Of a stretch of 64,000 nt of DNA, positions 46,367-56,683 are shown piece by piece; within the stretch, counting starts at the first letter, position 1; every line of letters begins with the position of its first letter. The notes beneath the pieces are model-generated. The model searched no databases. It saw only the letters and a program-made list of their open reading frames with translations, and was not told where the DNA came from. The translations under genes and the position numbers were made by a program. The stretch is from Bradyrhizobium sp. B097 (GTDB taxonomy: Bacteria; Pseudomonadota; Alphaproteobacteria; Rhizobiales; Xanthobacteraceae), in NCBI RefSeq assembly GCF_038957035.1, contig NZ_CP152412.1, positions 9,172,501-9,236,500 on the forward strand, written 5' to 3'.

Positions 46367-46530
46367 GGCTTGCCTTCTCGAAAACTCGCGTCGGTTCAAA
46401 TCTTGGGGATTGCTTGCCGGGATATCGTGCTTTGGGCGGCGAAAATCAAGCGCAACATACCGGCTTCGGGAACAAGGACCTCCGGCTTGGGTGGCGAAAA
46501 CCCGTCAAATGAAAGCGAAATGCGCTCCGG

Positions 46531-47619
46531 TCAGCCGCCCAGCATCTTGCTGACGATGCGCGCGGCGTAATCGACGGTCGGAATCACCCGCGCATAGTTC
46601 AGCCGCGTCGGTCCGATCACGCCGAGCACGCCGACGATCCGGCCCTGGGCGTCGCCGTAGGGCGCGATGACGGTGGAGGAACCCGACAGCGAGAACAGCT
46701 TGTTCTCCGAGCCGATGAAGATCCGCACGCCCTCGCCGCGCTCGGCGCGGCCGAGCAGATCGATCACGCCACGCTTGGTTTCGAGATCGTCGAACAGCGA
46801 CTTGATCCGCTCGAGATCGTCCAGCGCATGCAGATCCTCGAGCAGATTGGCGTGGCCGCGCACGATCAGCTGGCGGTCCTCGCTCTCGCCGCCGGACCAG
46901 CTCGCGATGCCGGCCGCGACGACCTTTTGCGTGAGCTGATCGAGCTCGGCGCGGTTTTGCGTCAATGCCGTCTCGAGCTCGAGCCGCGCTTCGGCCAGCG
47001 TCCGGCCACGGATCCGCGCATTGAGGAAATTGGTCGCTTCGATCAGGGCCGAGGAGGGAACGCCCGGCGGCAATGCCAGCACCCGGTTTTCGACCTGGCC
47101 GTCTTCGCCGACCAGCACGACCAGCGCCTTCTCCGGCTCCAGCCGCACGAATTCGATGTGCTTCAGCCGCGCATTCGACTTCTGTGTCAGCACCACCGCC
47201 GCGGCGCGGGTCAGCCCCGACAGCCGGGTCAACGCTTCGCCGAGCGCCGCCTCAACCGATTGCGCACGGCCGACCGCAGCAAGCTGGGTCTGGATCGATT
47301 GCCGCTCGGCCTCGGTGAGGTCGCCGACCTGCATCAGGGCGTCGACGAAGAAACGCAGGCCGAGTTCGGTCGGCAGCCGGCCCGCCGAGGTGTGCGGCGC
47401 ATAGATCAGGCCGAGTTGCTCGAGGTCCGACATCACATTGCGGACCGAGGCCGGTGACAACGGTAATGCGATCAGGCGCGAGATATTGCGCGAACCGACC
47501 GGCTCGCCGGTCGCGAGATAGCTTTCGACGATTTGACGAAAAATGTCGCGCGAACGCTCGTTGAGCTGGGCGAGCCCGGCATGCGGCGCGATCAGGCCTA
47601 TCGGATCGTGGTGCGTCAC
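46531..47619 (-). CDS. hrcA: Heat-inducible transcription repressor HrcA
   Basis: HrcA binds CIRCE operators (usually before groESL) and depends on GroE for activity. The 362-residue protein has an N-terminal winged helix ([59 protein letters not shown]) and a C-terminal GAF-like/IDD region ending in [20 protein letters not shown]. The GTG at 47619 is preferred: AAGGA lies seven bases before it and the product then starts [11 protein letters not shown] as in B. japonicum. No CIRCE element was found in the window, so its targets are elsewhere. Divergent from rph. Confidence 0.95.
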   Translation of the reverse strand: MTHHDPIGLIAPHAGLAQLNERSRDIFRQIVESYLATGEPVGSRNISRLIALPLSPASVRNVMSDLEQLGLIYAPHTSAGRLPTELGLRFFVDALMQVGDLTEAERQSIQTQLAAVGRAQSVEAALGEALTRLSGLTRAAAVVLTQKSNARLKHIEFVRLEPEKALVVLVGEDGQVENRVLALPPGVPSSALIEATNFLNARIRGRTLAEARLELETALTQNRAELDQLTQKVVAAGIASWSGGESEDRQLIVRGHANLLEDLHALDDLERIKSLFDDLETKRGVIDLLGRAERGEGVRIFIGSENKLFSLSGSSTVIAPYGDAQGRIVGVLGVIGPTRLNYARVIPTVDYAARIVSKMLGG

Positions 47620-47803
47620 ACTCCAGTCCTTCACAATTGCTGCCTAATCTGTCGCTCCCGGAGGCCGGTGACAAGCATGCATTCGGTCCCCCGGCACCGG
47701 ACCATACCGGGGCCGAAAACCCTCGCCAAAACCCTTGCCGCTGCCCCTTCCCCCTCCTACAAGCACGCCCAACCCACTTTCTCGGAATTCTGGAGGATTT
47801 CCA

Positions 47804-48517
47804 ATGCGGCCAAGCCGCCGTGCGCCCGATGAACTGCGTCCCGTGTCGCTGGAACGCGGCGTCGTCAAATATGCCGAGGGTTCCTGCATGGTGAAGTTCG
47901 GCGACACCCATGTGCTGGTGACCGCCACGCTGGAAGAGCGGTTGCCGCCCTGGCTGAAGGGCCAGGGCCGCGGCTGGGTCACCGCCGAATACGGCATGCT
48001 GCCGCGCGCCACCCTGGAACGCACCCGCCGCGAAGCCTCGGCCGGCAAGCAGGGCGGCCGCACGGTCGAGATCCAGCGGCTGATCGGCCGCTCGCTGCGC
48101 GCGGCCGTCGACCTCGAGGCGCTCGGCGAGCGCCAGATCACGGTCGATTGCGACGTCATCCAGGCCGATGGCGGCACCCGCACCGCCTCGATCACCGGTG
48201 CCTGGGTGGCGCTGGCCGACTGCATCAACTGGATGAAGACCCGCAACATGCTGAAGACCAACGTGTTGCGCGACAACGTGGCGGCGATCTCCTGCGGCAT
48301 CTACCAGGGCACGCCGGTGCTCGATCTCGACTATGCCGAGGACTCAGAGGCCGATACCGACGCCAATTTCGTCATGACCGGCGACGGCCGCATCATCGAG
48401 GTGCAGGGCACCGCCGAGAAGACGCCGTTCTCGGAAGGTGAATTCCTGGCGCTGATGGCCCTGGCGCGCAAAGGTGTCGCGCGTCTGGTCGACTTGCAAA
48501 AGATCGCGGTGGCGTAG
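47804..48517 (+). CDS. rph: Ribonuclease PH
   Basis: RNase PH removes 3'-trailing nucleotides from tRNA precursors by phosphorolysis. The 237-residue product starts [19 protein letters not shown] and has [36 protein letters not shown] and the phosphate-binding [16 protein letters not shown] region, plus [24 protein letters not shown] eight bases upstream fixes the ATG at 47804. First gene of a probable rph-rdgB-hemW operon. Confidence 0.97.
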   Translation: MRPSRRAPDELRPVSLERGVVKYAEGSCMVKFGDTHVLVTATLEERLPPWLKGQGRGWVTAEYGMLPRATLERTRREASAGKQGGRTVEIQRLIGRSLRAAVDLEALGERQITVDCDVIQADGGTRTASITGAWVALADCINWMKTRNMLKTNVLRDNVAAISCGIYQGTPVLDLDYAEDSEADTDANFVMTGDGRIIEVQGTAEKTPFSEGEFLALMALARKGVARLVDLQKIAVA

Positions 48518-48528
48518 TCAGATTGGTC

Positions 48529-49164
48529 ATGCACCGCCGAATCACCGGAAGGCTCGTCATCGCCACCCATAATCCCGGCAAGCTTGCCGAGATGCGGGAA
48601 CTGCTGGCGCCGCACGGCGTGGAGGCGGTGTCGGCCGGCGAACTCGATCTCGCCGAGCCCGAGGAGACCGGCGACAGCTTTCGCACCAATGCGGCAATCA
48701 AGGCCATCGCCGCGGCGAAGGCGACGGGACTGCCGGCTTTCGCTGACGATTCCGGCCTCGTGGTCGACGCGCTCGACGGCGCGCCCGGGATCTACTCGGC
48801 GCGCTGGGCCGGCGAGGGCAAGGACTTCATGGCGGCGATGACGCGGATCGAGCGCCTGCTGCAGGAGCGCGGCGCCACCGCGCCCGACCGCCGAAGTGCA
48901 CATTTCGTCTCCGCGCTGTGCGTGGCCTGGCCCGACGATCACCTCGAAGAGGTCGAGGCCCGCGCCGATGGAACCCTGGTCTGGCCGCCGCGCGGCACCG
49001 CCGGATTCGGTTATGATCCGGCCTTCCTGCCCGACGGATATACGCGGACCTTTGGCGAGATGAGCAGCATCGAGAAGCACGGCCTGCCGCCGCTCGGGCT
49101 CGGCCTGTCGCATCGCGCCCGCGCCTTCGTGAAGCTCGCGGAGATCTGCCTTGAGCCACGCTGA
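48529..49164 (+). CDS. rdgB: Non-canonical purine NTP pyrophosphatase (RdgB/HAM1)
   Basis: Removes ITP, dITP and XTP from the nucleotide pool. The 211-residue product has the substrate-binding start [18 protein letters not shown], the catalytic [16 protein letters not shown] (Asp near residue 74) and [11 protein letters not shown] followed by SHRARAF. It starts 11 bp after rph, and its last 14 bp overlap hemW, so the three genes are coupled. Confidence 0.96.
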   Translation: MHRRITGRLVIATHNPGKLAEMRELLAPHGVEAVSAGELDLAEPEETGDSFRTNAAIKAIAAAKATGLPAFADDSGLVVDALDGAPGIYSARWAGEGKDFMAAMTRIERLLQERGATAPDRRSAHFVSALCVAWPDDHLEEVEARADGTLVWPPRGTAGFGYDPAFLPDGYTRTFGEMSSIEKHGLPPLGLGLSHRARAFVKLAEICLEPR

Positions 49165-50308
49165 ACGAGGAGCTTTCGGCGTCTACGTGCACTGGCCGTT
49201 CTGCCTGTCGAAATGCCCGTATTGCGATTTCAACAGCCACGTCCGGCACGCGCCGGTCGACGAAGCGCGCTTCGTGCGCGCGTTCGCCCGCGAGATCGAG
49301 ACCACGGCCGCGCGGGTGCCGGGACGCGAGGTCACCTCGATCTTCCTCGGCGGCGGTACGCCCTCGCTGATGCAGCCGCAGACCGTCGGCGCGGTGCTCG
49401 ATGCGATCGGCAAGCACTGGCAGGTGGCGCGCGACGTCGAGGTGACGCTCGAGGCCAATCCGACCAGCGTCGAGGCGACGCGCTTTCGCGGCTATCGCGC
49501 AGCCGGCGTCAATCGCGTCTCGCTCGGCGTGCAGGCGCTGGACGATGCTTCGCTGAAGGCATTGGGCCGCTTGCATACCGCGCGCGAAGCGCTCGACGCG
49601 GTTGCGATCGCGCGCTCCGCGTTCGACCGCTACTCGTTCGATCTGATTTATGCGCGGCCCGACCAGACGCCGCAGATGTGGGCCGACGAATTGAAGCAGG
49701 CGATCTCGGAAGCGGCCGAGCACCTGTCGCTCTATCAGCTCACGATCGAGGAAGGCACGCCGTTCTTCGGGCTGCATGCCGCCGGCAAATTGCAGACCCC
49801 GGATGAGGCGACCGCGCGCGCGCTCTACGACGTGACGCAGGAGGTCTGCGCCCGCGAGGGATTGCCGGCCTACGAGATCTCCAACCACGCCCGCGCCGGC
49901 GCCGAGTGCAAGCACAACCTCGTCTACTGGCGCGGCGAGCAATATGCCGGCATCGGCCCCGGCGCGCATGGCAGGCTCGACATCGACGGCGTCAGGCACG
50001 CGACCGCGACCGAGCGGCGCCCCGAGGCCTGGCTGTTGAACGTCGAGGAGCGCGGCCATGGCGTCGTCACCGATGACAGCCTCAACAGCGAAGAGCGCGC
50101 CGACGAATTTCTCCTGATGGGGCTGCGGCTCGCCGAGGGCATCGATCCCAGCCGCTATGCGAAGCTCTCCGGCCGAAAGCTCGATCCGCACCGGATCGCG
50201 ATGCTGCGCGAGGAAGGCGCCATCGCCGTCGATGCCGACGGACGGCTGCGCGTGACGAAGTCGGGATTTCCGGTGCTAGACGCTGTCGTCGCGGATCTCG
50301 CGGCCTAA
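49151..50308 (+). CDS. hemW: Radical SAM family heme chaperone HemW
   Basis: HemW is the radical-SAM-like protein formerly called a coproporphyrinogen oxidase, which binds heme and delivers it to respiratory enzymes. The 385-residue product has the cluster motif Cys18-X3-Cys22-X2-Cys25 followed by Asp-Phe ([14 protein letters not shown]), then [12 protein letters not shown] and the C-terminal HemN_C-like winged helix ([16 protein letters not shown]). The CxF in place of a fourth Cys is typical of HemW versus HemN. The start is TTG at 49151, overlapping rdgB by 14 bp. Confidence 0.92.
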   Translation: MSHAERGAFGVYVHWPFCLSKCPYCDFNSHVRHAPVDEARFVRAFAREIETTAARVPGREVTSIFLGGGTPSLMQPQTVGAVLDAIGKHWQVARDVEVTLEANPTSVEATRFRGYRAAGVNRVSLGVQALDDASLKALGRLHTAREALDAVAIARSAFDRYSFDLIYARPDQTPQMWADELKQAISEAAEHLSLYQLTIEEGTPFFGLHAAGKLQTPDEATARALYDVTQEVCAREGLPAYEISNHARAGAECKHNLVYWRGEQYAGIGPGAHGRLDIDGVRHATATERRPEAWLLNVEERGHGVVTDDSLNSEERADEFLLMGLRLAEGIDPSRYAKLSGRKLDPHRIAMLREEGAIAVDADGRLRVTKSGFPVLDAVVADLAA

Positions 50309-50348
50309 AGCGCGGTAAGATTAGGTTGAGCTGGAACGGCGTCGACAA

Positions 50349-50450
50349 TTCACCTCTCCCTTGGGAGAGGTCGATTTGCGCAGCAAATCGGGTGAGGGGT
50401 TACGGTCCATCGAGAGAGCAAGAGCCCTCACCCCGTCGGGGAGAGGTGAA
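50349..50450. repeat. Palindromic repeat, family D without a gene
   Basis: TTCACCTCTCCCTTGGGAGAGG starts the left half, GGGTGAGGGGTT and CCCTCACCCC occur inside, and GGGGAGAGGTGAA ends the right. GATTTGCGCAGCAAATC forms an inner palindrome. It shares its layout with 20364-20500. It lies between convergent hemW and the PBP-activator gene. Confidence 0.8.
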
Positions 50451-50585
50451 CTGAACCCGCGGCAAGCCGATTCACCAAAAATCAGCCCGCTCTCGGTGCA
50501 CGCTGCCAAAATATCGAAAACAACCCCATGCAAAGTAGCTGGCGGGTGCCGGGGCTCGAAAGGCAGCTCGACCGCCTGACGAAAA

Positions 50586-51800
50586 TTAAGCCCCAAAACT
50601 CTTCGGTGAGCCTGCGACCGGCGTGCTGCCGCTGGACGCCACCTTCATGACCGCCAGGCCGCGCTCATTGGTGCCGTCGGAGCGGAGCCGGAACAGGCCG
50701 TCGATGCCGGCAAAGCCGGATGGATTGGTCAGCGTCTCCGGCGCGAAGCGCTGCGCGCCCTGGGTGCGCGCCAGCGCCGCCATCAGCGCCACGGCGTCAT
50801 AGGCAAGCGTTGCGGTGCGCACCGGCTCGCCGCCGTATTTGGCGCGATAGCGGCCGGCGAAGCTGCGGAAGCCGGACGGATCGGGCGCGGCGTAAAGGCC
50901 GCCTTGCAGGACGGGGCTCGCGAACACCCGCGGATTGTCCCACAGTCCGGTGCCGAGCAGCTGGATGTTGCGCAGATTGGCACCCGCCGCGGTCAGCGCG
51001 TCGGCGGTCGCGACCACCGAATCGCCGTCGTCGGCGAGCAGCAGCGCATCGGCCTGGCCGAGCGCCTGGGCCACGGTCCGCGCCGGCGTCGCGCGGTCGG
51101 CGCCATATTTCTCGAAGGCGACGACGCGGCCGTTCTTGCGGCCGACCGCCTGCTTGAACGCCGCCTCGACCACGTTGCCATAGGCGTTGTCAGGCACCAT
51201 CGCGGCGAACGAGCGTTTCCCGATCCCGGCGGAATAGTCGACGATCCGATTGATGTCGGATTCCGGCAGGAAACTCAGCAGATAGACGCCGCGTCCGGCG
51301 ACGCTCGAATCGGTCGAGAAGGCGATCACCGAGGTGCCGCGCGGCCGCGTCAGTTGCGCGACGGCCGGCACGGAGCCTGCGAACAGCGGTCCCAGAATGA
51401 TCTCGGCGCCTTCGGACAGCGCCTGCTGCGCACCCTGGGATGCGCCCTGCGGGCTGCCGCCATCGTCCTTGATCAGGAGCTGGATGTTGGGGTTCTGGAA
51501 TTCCGCCAGCGCCATTTCGGCGGCGTTGCGCATCGACTGGGCGGCGAGGCCGGCATTGCCGGACGCCGACAGCGGCAGGATCAGCCCGATCTTGACCTGC
51601 CCGGTGCCGACCGCCTGCGGCTGCTGCTGCGGGCCGGCGGGGCCGGCTTCCTGGTTGCCGCCGAACGGGCTGGAAAATTGACTGAGGCTTTGCTGGACGC
51701 CGGAACATGCCGATAGCAGCGGCGCGCCCACGAGTAGGCCAAGCGCGGTCCGCCGGGTCGTGCCCGACGGCGGGGACGTGCGGTGATGCGGGCCTTCCAT
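50586..51800 (-). CDS. Penicillin-binding protein activator lipoprotein (LpoA/LppC-like)
   Basis: A 404-residue lipoprotein with a lipobox LLSAC at Cys32 after a TTRRTALGLLVGAP leader, then a Gln/Pro-rich linker (about 40-70) and a periplasmic type I substrate-binding fold (about 75-400, VKIGLILPLSASGNAGLAAQ). This is the alphaproteobacterial relative of LpoA, which stimulates penicillin-binding proteins; leucine/amide-binding proteins of ABC systems share the fold. Context (divergent from rsmI-yraN-gshB) equals that of LppC in other proteobacteria. ATG at 51800 has GAGAGA upstream. Confidence 0.85.
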   Translation of the reverse strand: MEGPHHRTSPPSGTTRRTALGLLVGAPLLSACSGVQQSLSQFSSPFGGNQEAGPAGPQQQPQAVGTGQVKIGLILPLSASGNAGLAAQSMRNAAEMALAEFQNPNIQLLIKDDGGSPQGASQGAQQALSEGAEIILGPLFAGSVPAVAQLTRPRGTSVIAFSTDSSVAGRGVYLLSFLPESDINRIVDYSAGIGKRSFAAMVPDNAYGNVVEAAFKQAVGRKNGRVVAFEKYGADRATPARTVAQALGQADALLLADDGDSVVATADALTAAGANLRNIQLLGTGLWDNPRVFASPVLQGGLYAAPDPSGFRSFAGRYRAKYGGEPVRTATLAYDAVALMAALARTQGAQRFAPETLTNPSGFAGIDGLFRLRSDGTNERGLAVMKVASSGSTPVAGSPKSFGA

Positions 51801-52019
51801 CGTCTCTCTTCTCTTGGCCGACCGTGATCGGCCAGGACTCCATCCGGCTCTGATGAGGCGGGTGGATTCAGGCATATTGTCGGCGAATAGTTAACTAAAA
51901 CAAAAGGATTATGGCCCCGCGACGCCCTTGCCGCGGCCTCCATTTCCCCTCCCCTCGGGCAACGTTCACCGCCATTTGCGGATGTGGCGCAAGCGCGGCC
52001 ATCCCTCTAGATTGGCATT

Positions 52020-52973
52020 ATGCGCGCAAAAGCCAGTTCCCTCCACCATTCGGATGCCTCGACGGGCGCTGCCGCCAAAACCTTTTCGATCGGCGGCCAG
52101 CAGCTTGCTGCGCCAAAGGCCAGGCCCGGGCTGCATCTGGTCGCGACCCCGATCGGCAATCTCGGCGACATCACCCTGCGCGCGCTGGAGACGCTGGCGG
52201 GCGTCGACGTCATCGCCTGCGAGGACACCAGGATCACGCGCCGGCTGACCGAGCGTTACGCGATCACCGCCGAGCTGGCGCTCTACCACGAGCACAACGC
52301 GGCGCAGGCCCGGCCCAAGATCCTCGAGCGGCTGGCGCAAGGTGCTGCCATCGCACTGGTCTCGGATGCCGGCACGCCGCTGATCTCCGATCCCGGCTTC
52401 AAGCTGGTGCGCGAGGTCTGCGCCGCCGGGCATGCGGTCATCGCGGTGCCGGGACCGTCATCAGTGCTGACCGCGCTGTCGGTTGCGGCGCTGCCGACCG
52501 ACCGCTTCTACTTCGAGGGATTTTTGCCGGCGAAGGAGCACGCGCGCCGCGCGCGGCTCACCGAGCTCGCCCGGATCGATTCGACGCTGGTGATGTTCGA
52601 ATCCGGCAATCGCGTGCAGGACACGCTGCGCGATCTCGCCGCGATCATGGCTGGACGCGATGCAGCGATCTGCCGCGAGCTGACCAAGCTGCACGAGGAG
52701 GTCAAGCGCGCGCCGGTCGGCGAGCTTGCAGCAAGCGCGGACGCGCTGGAGACCCGCGGCGAATTCGTGCTGGTCATCGGGCCGCCGCCTGACGATGCCG
52801 GCGTGATGGGCCAGGACGCACTCGACGATCTCCTGCGCGTGCAGCTCGCCCGCGGCAGCGTCAAGGATGCGGTGGCCCACGCGGTCGAACTGTCGGGCCG
52901 GTCGCGCCGCGAGGTCTACGCGCGCGCCCTCGAGCTTGCGAAGACCATCGGGGACGCCGATGGCGAAGACTGA
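52020..52973 (+). CDS. rsmI: 16S rRNA (cytidine(1402)-2'-O)-methyltransferase
   Basis: RsmI methylates the ribose of C1402 in the ribosomal P site. The 317-residue product has a 35-residue lead, then [50 protein letters not shown] and [20 protein letters not shown], the classic tetrapyrrole-methylase-fold signatures of RsmI. It overlaps yraN by 14 bp. The start could be 52020 or a little later (homology begins near residue 35), since the first residues are poorly conserved in character. Confidence 0.95.
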   Translation: MRAKASSLHHSDASTGAAAKTFSIGGQQLAAPKARPGLHLVATPIGNLGDITLRALETLAGVDVIACEDTRITRRLTERYAITAELALYHEHNAAQARPKILERLAQGAAIALVSDAGTPLISDPGFKLVREVCAAGHAVIAVPGPSSVLTALSVAALPTDRFYFEGFLPAKEHARRARLTELARIDSTLVMFESGNRVQDTLRDLAAIMAGRDAAICRELTKLHEEVKRAPVGELAASADALETRGEFVLVIGPPPDDAGVMGQDALDDLLRVQLARGSVKDAVAHAVELSGRSRREVYARALELAKTIGDADGED

Positions 52974-53343
52974 CAGCGCCTCGCCCGAACGCGTCGCCGC
53001 ATTCCGCACCGGCATCTCGGCCGAAAGCCGCGCCGCGGCGCTTCTGATCGCCAAGGGCTATCGCATCCTGGCAAGGCGCTTCCGCACCCCCTATGGCGAG
53101 ATCGACCTGGTGGTGCGCCGGCGCAATCTGCTCGCCTTCGTCGAGGTCAAGGCCCGTGCAAGCCTCGACGACGCCGCCTATGCGGTGACGCCGCGCCAGC
53201 AGCAGCGCATCGTCAATGCCGCCCAGGCCTGGCTGATGGCGCATCCCGAACATGCCGAATTTGATCTTAGATTCGACGCCGTGCTGATTGCGCCGAAGAG
53301 CCTGCCGCGCCATCTGTTAGCGGCATTCGACGCAAGCCCTTAA
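52960..53343 (+). CDS. yraN: YraN family (UPF0102) nuclease-fold protein
   Basis: A 127-residue PD-(D/E)xK-like protein with [40 protein letters not shown] and [14 protein letters not shown], the GEIDLV and EVKxR motifs of the family (Asp, Glu and Lys expected at the active site). The family has no settled function. ATG at 52960 overlaps rsmI by 14 bp; the frame is open upstream inside rsmI but without support. rsmI-yraN-gshB is a common conserved order. Confidence 0.93.
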   Translation: MAKTDSASPERVAAFRTGISAESRAAALLIAKGYRILARRFRTPYGEIDLVVRRRNLLAFVEVKARASLDDAAYAVTPRQQQRIVNAAQAWLMAHPEHAEFDLRFDAVLIAPKSLPRHLLAAFDASP

Positions 53344-53373
53344 AGTTACCCTCAGACCTCGCGGGACACGCTT

Positions 53374-54321
53374 ATGAAATTGAAGATCGCCGTCCAGATG
53401 GATCCCATCGCGCGCATCAACATCCGCGGCGATTCGACCTTTGCGCTGCTGCTCGAGGCGCAGAAGCGCGGCCATAGCATTTCCTACTACACGCCCGACA
53501 GACTGTCGCTGCGCGGCGAAGAGCTGGTGGCCCCGGTGCAGTCGCTCACCGTGCGCGACGAGGTCGGCGATCACTTCACGCTGGGCGAGCCGAAACGCGA
53601 GGCCCTCAACGGCTTCGACGTCGTGCTGCTGCGGCAGGACCCGCCGTTCGATCTCGCCTACATCACCTCGACGCATTTCCTCGAGCGGATCCATCCGAAC
53701 ACCCTGGTCGTCAACGATCCGGCCAGCGTCCGCAACGCGCCGGAAAAGCTGTTCGTGATGAATTTCCCGCAGCTGATGCCGCCGACCCTGATCTCGCGCG
53801 ACCTCGACGAGATCAACGCCTTCCGCGACCAGCACGGCGCCGTCGTCATGAAACCGTTGCACGGCCATGGCGGCGCCGCGGTCTTCCGCGTAATGCCGCA
53901 GGACATGAACTTCGGCTCGCTGTTCGACATGTTCTCGGTCACCTTCAAGGAGCCCTGGGTGATCCAGCGCTTCCTCCCCGAGGTGAAGCATGGCGACAAG
54001 CGCATCATCCTGGTCGACGGCGAATTCGCCGGCGCCGTCAACCGCGTGCCGGCCGCCGACGATCTGCGCTCCAACATGGTGCGGGGCGGAGCGGCCAAGG
54101 CGACCGAGCTTTCGGATCGCGAGCGCGAAATCTGCGCCACGCTCGGACCTGCGCTGCGCGAACGCGGCCTGCTGTTCGTCGGCATCGACGTGATCGACGG
54201 CAATTTGACCGAGATCAACGTCACCTCGCCGACCGGCATTCGCGCAATTCAGCGGCTCAACGGCCCGGATGTCGCAGCCATGATCTGGGATGCCATCGAG
54301 AAGAAGCGCGCCGCGAAATAA
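53374..54321 (+). CDS. gshB: Glutathione synthase
   Basis: GshB joins gamma-glutamylcysteine and glycine with ATP. The 315-residue ATP-grasp protein begins [20 protein letters not shown], has [30 protein letters not shown] P-loop as [14 protein letters not shown], and the metal and substrate-binding end [20 protein letters not shown]. Length and order after yraN are typical. GSH made here also supplies the GST at the left end of the window. Confidence 0.97.
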   Translation: MKLKIAVQMDPIARINIRGDSTFALLLEAQKRGHSISYYTPDRLSLRGEELVAPVQSLTVRDEVGDHFTLGEPKREALNGFDVVLLRQDPPFDLAYITSTHFLERIHPNTLVVNDPASVRNAPEKLFVMNFPQLMPPTLISRDLDEINAFRDQHGAVVMKPLHGHGGAAVFRVMPQDMNFGSLFDMFSVTFKEPWVIQRFLPEVKHGDKRIILVDGEFAGAVNRVPAADDLRSNMVRGGAAKATELSDREREICATLGPALRERGLLFVGIDVIDGNLTEINVTSPTGIRAIQRLNGPDVAAMIWDAIEKKRAAK

Positions 54322-54510
54322 TCCTCTTCCCTTGTGCGCTGCACATGCAGGTTGAGCTCTAACCAGAGTTCGACCGCGCAGCCGTTCGCCTTATTCTTCT
54401 TGCCAGCTTGCGCAGGCGAAGGCAGCATCCTGTTGCCTGCGTCAGGTCAAGCGGCGGGCCAACGCGGGCGACAACGCGAAAATCTCATAAAAATTGTGGA
54501 GGAAGACGTT

Positions 54511-55482
54511 ATGACGCTCAATGTCTCACGACGATCCTTACTCGCGCTCGGTGCCGGTCTCGGCGCCAGCACACTCCTCGGCAGCACCGCGCAGGCACGC
54601 GCGCCGAAGCTCGGCACGCAGACACCCTACTGGCACCGCTTCGAGCTCGGCGACGCCGAAGTGACCGTCGTCTCCGACGGCCCGCTTCCGCTCGGCGATC
54701 CCTCCGGCACCTTCACCGGCGTGCCGAAGGAAGAAGTGAAGAAGATGCTCTCCGACAACTTCCTCTCGCCCGACAATGTCGTGCTCGAGCAGAACTCACC
54801 GATCGTCAACATGGGCGACCGGCTGATCCTGTTCGATACCGGCATGGGCACATCGAAGGCGTTCGGTCCGACCACCGGACGGCAACAGAAGAGCATGCAG
54901 GAAGCCGGCATCAAGCCGGAGGACATCGATGCCGTCGTGCTGTCGCATGCGCATATCGATCATATCGGCGGCATCGTCGGCGCCGACGACAAGCCGCTGT
55001 TCCCGAATGCGCAATACTACATCGCGCAGAGCGATCTCGATTTCTGGACCGACGAAGGCAAGATGGGCAGTCCGCTGAAGGACTTCATCGTGCACGCCCG
55101 CAAGAACCTGCTGCCGGTGCGCGACCGCATCGTGTTCTTCAAGGATGGCCAGGAATTCCTGCCCGGCGTGACGGCGATCGCAGCGCCCGGCCACACCGTG
55201 GGTCACTCCATCTTCATGGTGAGCTCGGGCGGCAAGTCCTTCGCCTTCCTCGGCGACCTCTCGCATCACGCGGTGCTGCTGCTGGAGCGGCCGCGGATGG
55301 AGTTCTCCTACGACACCGATCCGAAGCAGGCGGCGAACTCGCGGGTCAAGCTGCTGGACATGCTGGCCGCGAACAAGACGCCTGTCATGTCCTATCACTT
55401 CGCCTGGCCGGGCTACGGCCACGTCGCCAAGGCCGGCGAGGGCTTCCACTACTATCCGGAACCGATGCAGATGACGTTGTGA
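54511..55482 (+). CDS. Exported MBL-fold metallo-hydrolase
   Basis: A 323-residue protein with a Tat-like signal ([20 protein letters not shown], cleavage near TAQA at 29). The zinc motif is LSHAHIDHIGG (HxHxDH), with later ligands in PGHTVGHSIF and FLGDLSHHAV and MSYHFAWPGYG. The sequence resembles lactonase/quorum-quenching or organophosphate hydrolase-type MBL proteins, but the substrate is not known. GGAGGAAGACG precedes the ATG; longer open frame upstream is not used. A comM-like remnant and an insertion follow. Confidence 0.87.
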   Translation: MTLNVSRRSLLALGAGLGASTLLGSTAQARAPKLGTQTPYWHRFELGDAEVTVVSDGPLPLGDPSGTFTGVPKEEVKKMLSDNFLSPDNVVLEQNSPIVNMGDRLILFDTGMGTSKAFGPTTGRQQKSMQEAGIKPEDIDAVVLSHAHIDHIGGIVGADDKPLFPNAQYYIAQSDLDFWTDEGKMGSPLKDFIVHARKNLLPVRDRIVFFKDGQEFLPGVTAIAAPGHTVGHSIFMVSSGGKSFAFLGDLSHHAVLLLERPRMEFSYDTDPKQAANSRVKLLDMLAANKTPVMSYHFAWPGYGHVAKAGEGFHYYPEPMQMTL

Positions 55483-55498
55483 CGGCGGTGCATCCGGG

Positions 55499-55575
55499 GG
55501 CGGCGCGCGTCGCCCCCGAATGTTCCCTTGATGTTCTCGTGCCGGGACTGCCGGCGTTTGTGATCGTCGGCCGTC
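55499..55575 (+). pseudogene. Remnant of the comM promoter and 5' coding region
   Basis: 55499-55546 matches 56987-57034 upstream of comM at 42 of 48 positions, including the LexA-type box. Directly after it, about 55538-55572 matches comM codons at 57148-57182 at 30 of 35 positions, so about 122 bp between the two parts is missing. The translated piece LVPGLPAFVIVGRQ parallels VAPGLPAFAIVGLP of ComM. It is a broken partial duplicate on the far side of the HTH-gene segment. Confidence 0.75.
55522..55536. promoter_or_regulatory. LexA (SOS) box in the comM remnant
   Basis: GTTC-CCTTGAT-GTTC, the alphaproteobacterial form GTTC-N7-GTTC. It is preserved in the duplicated fragment, 164 bp before the HTH gene start, so it could bind LexA and influence that gene, or be only a leftover. 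Confidence 0.65.
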
Positions 55576-55640
55576 AATAGCAGTTGATATGTATCTATAG
55601 CGATAAAATACTTCAAGCTATGCATATTTGCCGATAGACA

Positions 55641-55673
55641 TAGGTCATCATTGCTGTTCCAATGTAGGTCATC
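55641..55673. repeat. Two TAGGTCATC direct repeats upstream of the HTH gene
   Basis: TAGGTCATC occurs at 55641-55649 and 55665-55673, start-to-start 24 bp, in an AT-rich stretch 27 bp before the HTH gene ATG. The layout fits an operator for the adjacent HTH protein, but this is inference. Confidence 0.4.
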
Positions 55674-55699
55674 GTCTATTGCCTCATAGGGACTCGCTC

Positions 55700-56683
55700 A
55701 TGTCGCCTTATCCCCCATTGGTCCGCACCCCCGAAGCCCTCAAGGAGGCCCGTCAAGCCTTGGGGCTTAGCGCTGATGGTCTCGCTCGCATGCTGCGGGT
55801 CGATGATGGTCGGACCATACGTAGGTGGGAGAGCCCCAGCGCCTCGATCCCCGGCCCTGTAATCGTCGTGATGGAGACCGCCATGAGCTATCTGAACAAG
55901 CGTTCCATGATCTCGCAGCAGTTGGACATGTTGCGGGCTGGGAAGATGTACACTGGCGCCTCCAACGGGCATCACATGGTTGATGATACCGCGAACACCA
56001 TCAAGCAGTTGGAAGCAGCGGACGCCGACTACGAAGGCGCTCTGAAAACCTTGATGCAGGTCGAGGACAAGCTCGGCACTGAGTTGGAGATGTTGACGCG
56101 CCAGCCGGTCACGAATGAGCCCGCACGTGAGGTCCACTGGTATCATCTGTGGCGCAAGACGCCCAAACATGAGGTGGGCCTGAAAGATGACTGGTCGCTC
56201 CCGGGTGAGGTAAGCCCCGATGCGGCCTTGGCCTACTTTGAGAAGCACGAGGGTTTCACCGACGGCCTTTCGCTTTGCGCTGATCCTGAAGACCCTTCAG
56301 CAGATTTCGTTCTGGAAAAGCGCGAGGTGTTGCGCACGCCCCGAGGCAACTCGGTGGGGCTCCGTGCGGGTCGGCTGATCGATAGTCTCTCAGTCAGAAG
56401 CGGTCGAGCGCGTCACCTTCGCAACGAAGACACGCGGCCCTTCCCGATCATTCGCCTCAACCGCTTGGCCCCCGGCTCGAACGGCGGATTCCGTCAGCTC
56501 GGCTCCCTGCAGGCGGCAGTGTCGTACGTGAACGACCACGTGCCCAACGATAAGCGCTCTGAGTTCTGGTGGCTGGTGGCGATCAATGCTCTCAACTTCT
56601 CGGCCCGCACAGGCGAGCGCTTTGACCATGCACGTGCCGCGCTCGCGGAGGCACTCCGGACGGAAGGGTGGATGGGCGACTAA
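55700..56683 (+). CDS. Helix-turn-helix protein of unknown function
   Basis: A 327-residue protein whose N-terminus is a Cro/CI-like helix-turn-helix (LKEARQALGLSADGLARMLR and RTIRRWESPSASIPGP, about 14-52), the way plasmid, phage and toxin-antitoxin regulators look. The middle (about 70-160) is helical and charged. The C-terminal 170 residues are not recognised; REVHWYHLWRKTPKHEV resembles short domains of unknown function in phage-like proteins. ATG at 55700 follows AGGGA. Base composition and codon choice are less GC-biased than the neighbours. Lies in the inserted segment before comM. Confidence 0.75.
   Translation: MSPYPPLVRTPEALKEARQALGLSADGLARMLRVDDGRTIRRWESPSASIPGPVIVVMETAMSYLNKRSMISQQLDMLRAGKMYTGASNGHHMVDDTANTIKQLEAADADYEGALKTLMQVEDKLGTELEMLTRQPVTNEPAREVHWYHLWRKTPKHEVGLKDDWSLPGEVSPDAALAYFEKHEGFTDGLSLCADPEDPSADFVLEKREVLRTPRGNSVGLRAGRLIDSLSVRSGRARHLRNEDTRPFPIIRLNRLAPGSNGGFRQLGSLQAAVSYVNDHVPNDKRSEFWWLVAINALNFSARTGERFDHARAALAEALRTEGWMGD

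Noticed and set aside
46367..47803. Searched the hrcA, grpE and dnaK upstream regions for a CIRCE operator
   Set aside because: No TTAGCACTC-N9-GAGTGCTAA-like sequence seen; HrcA targets must be outside the window.
55700..56683. HTH protein as a toxin-antitoxin antitoxin
   Set aside because: At 327 residues it is too long for a typical antitoxin, and no partner toxin gene adjoins it.
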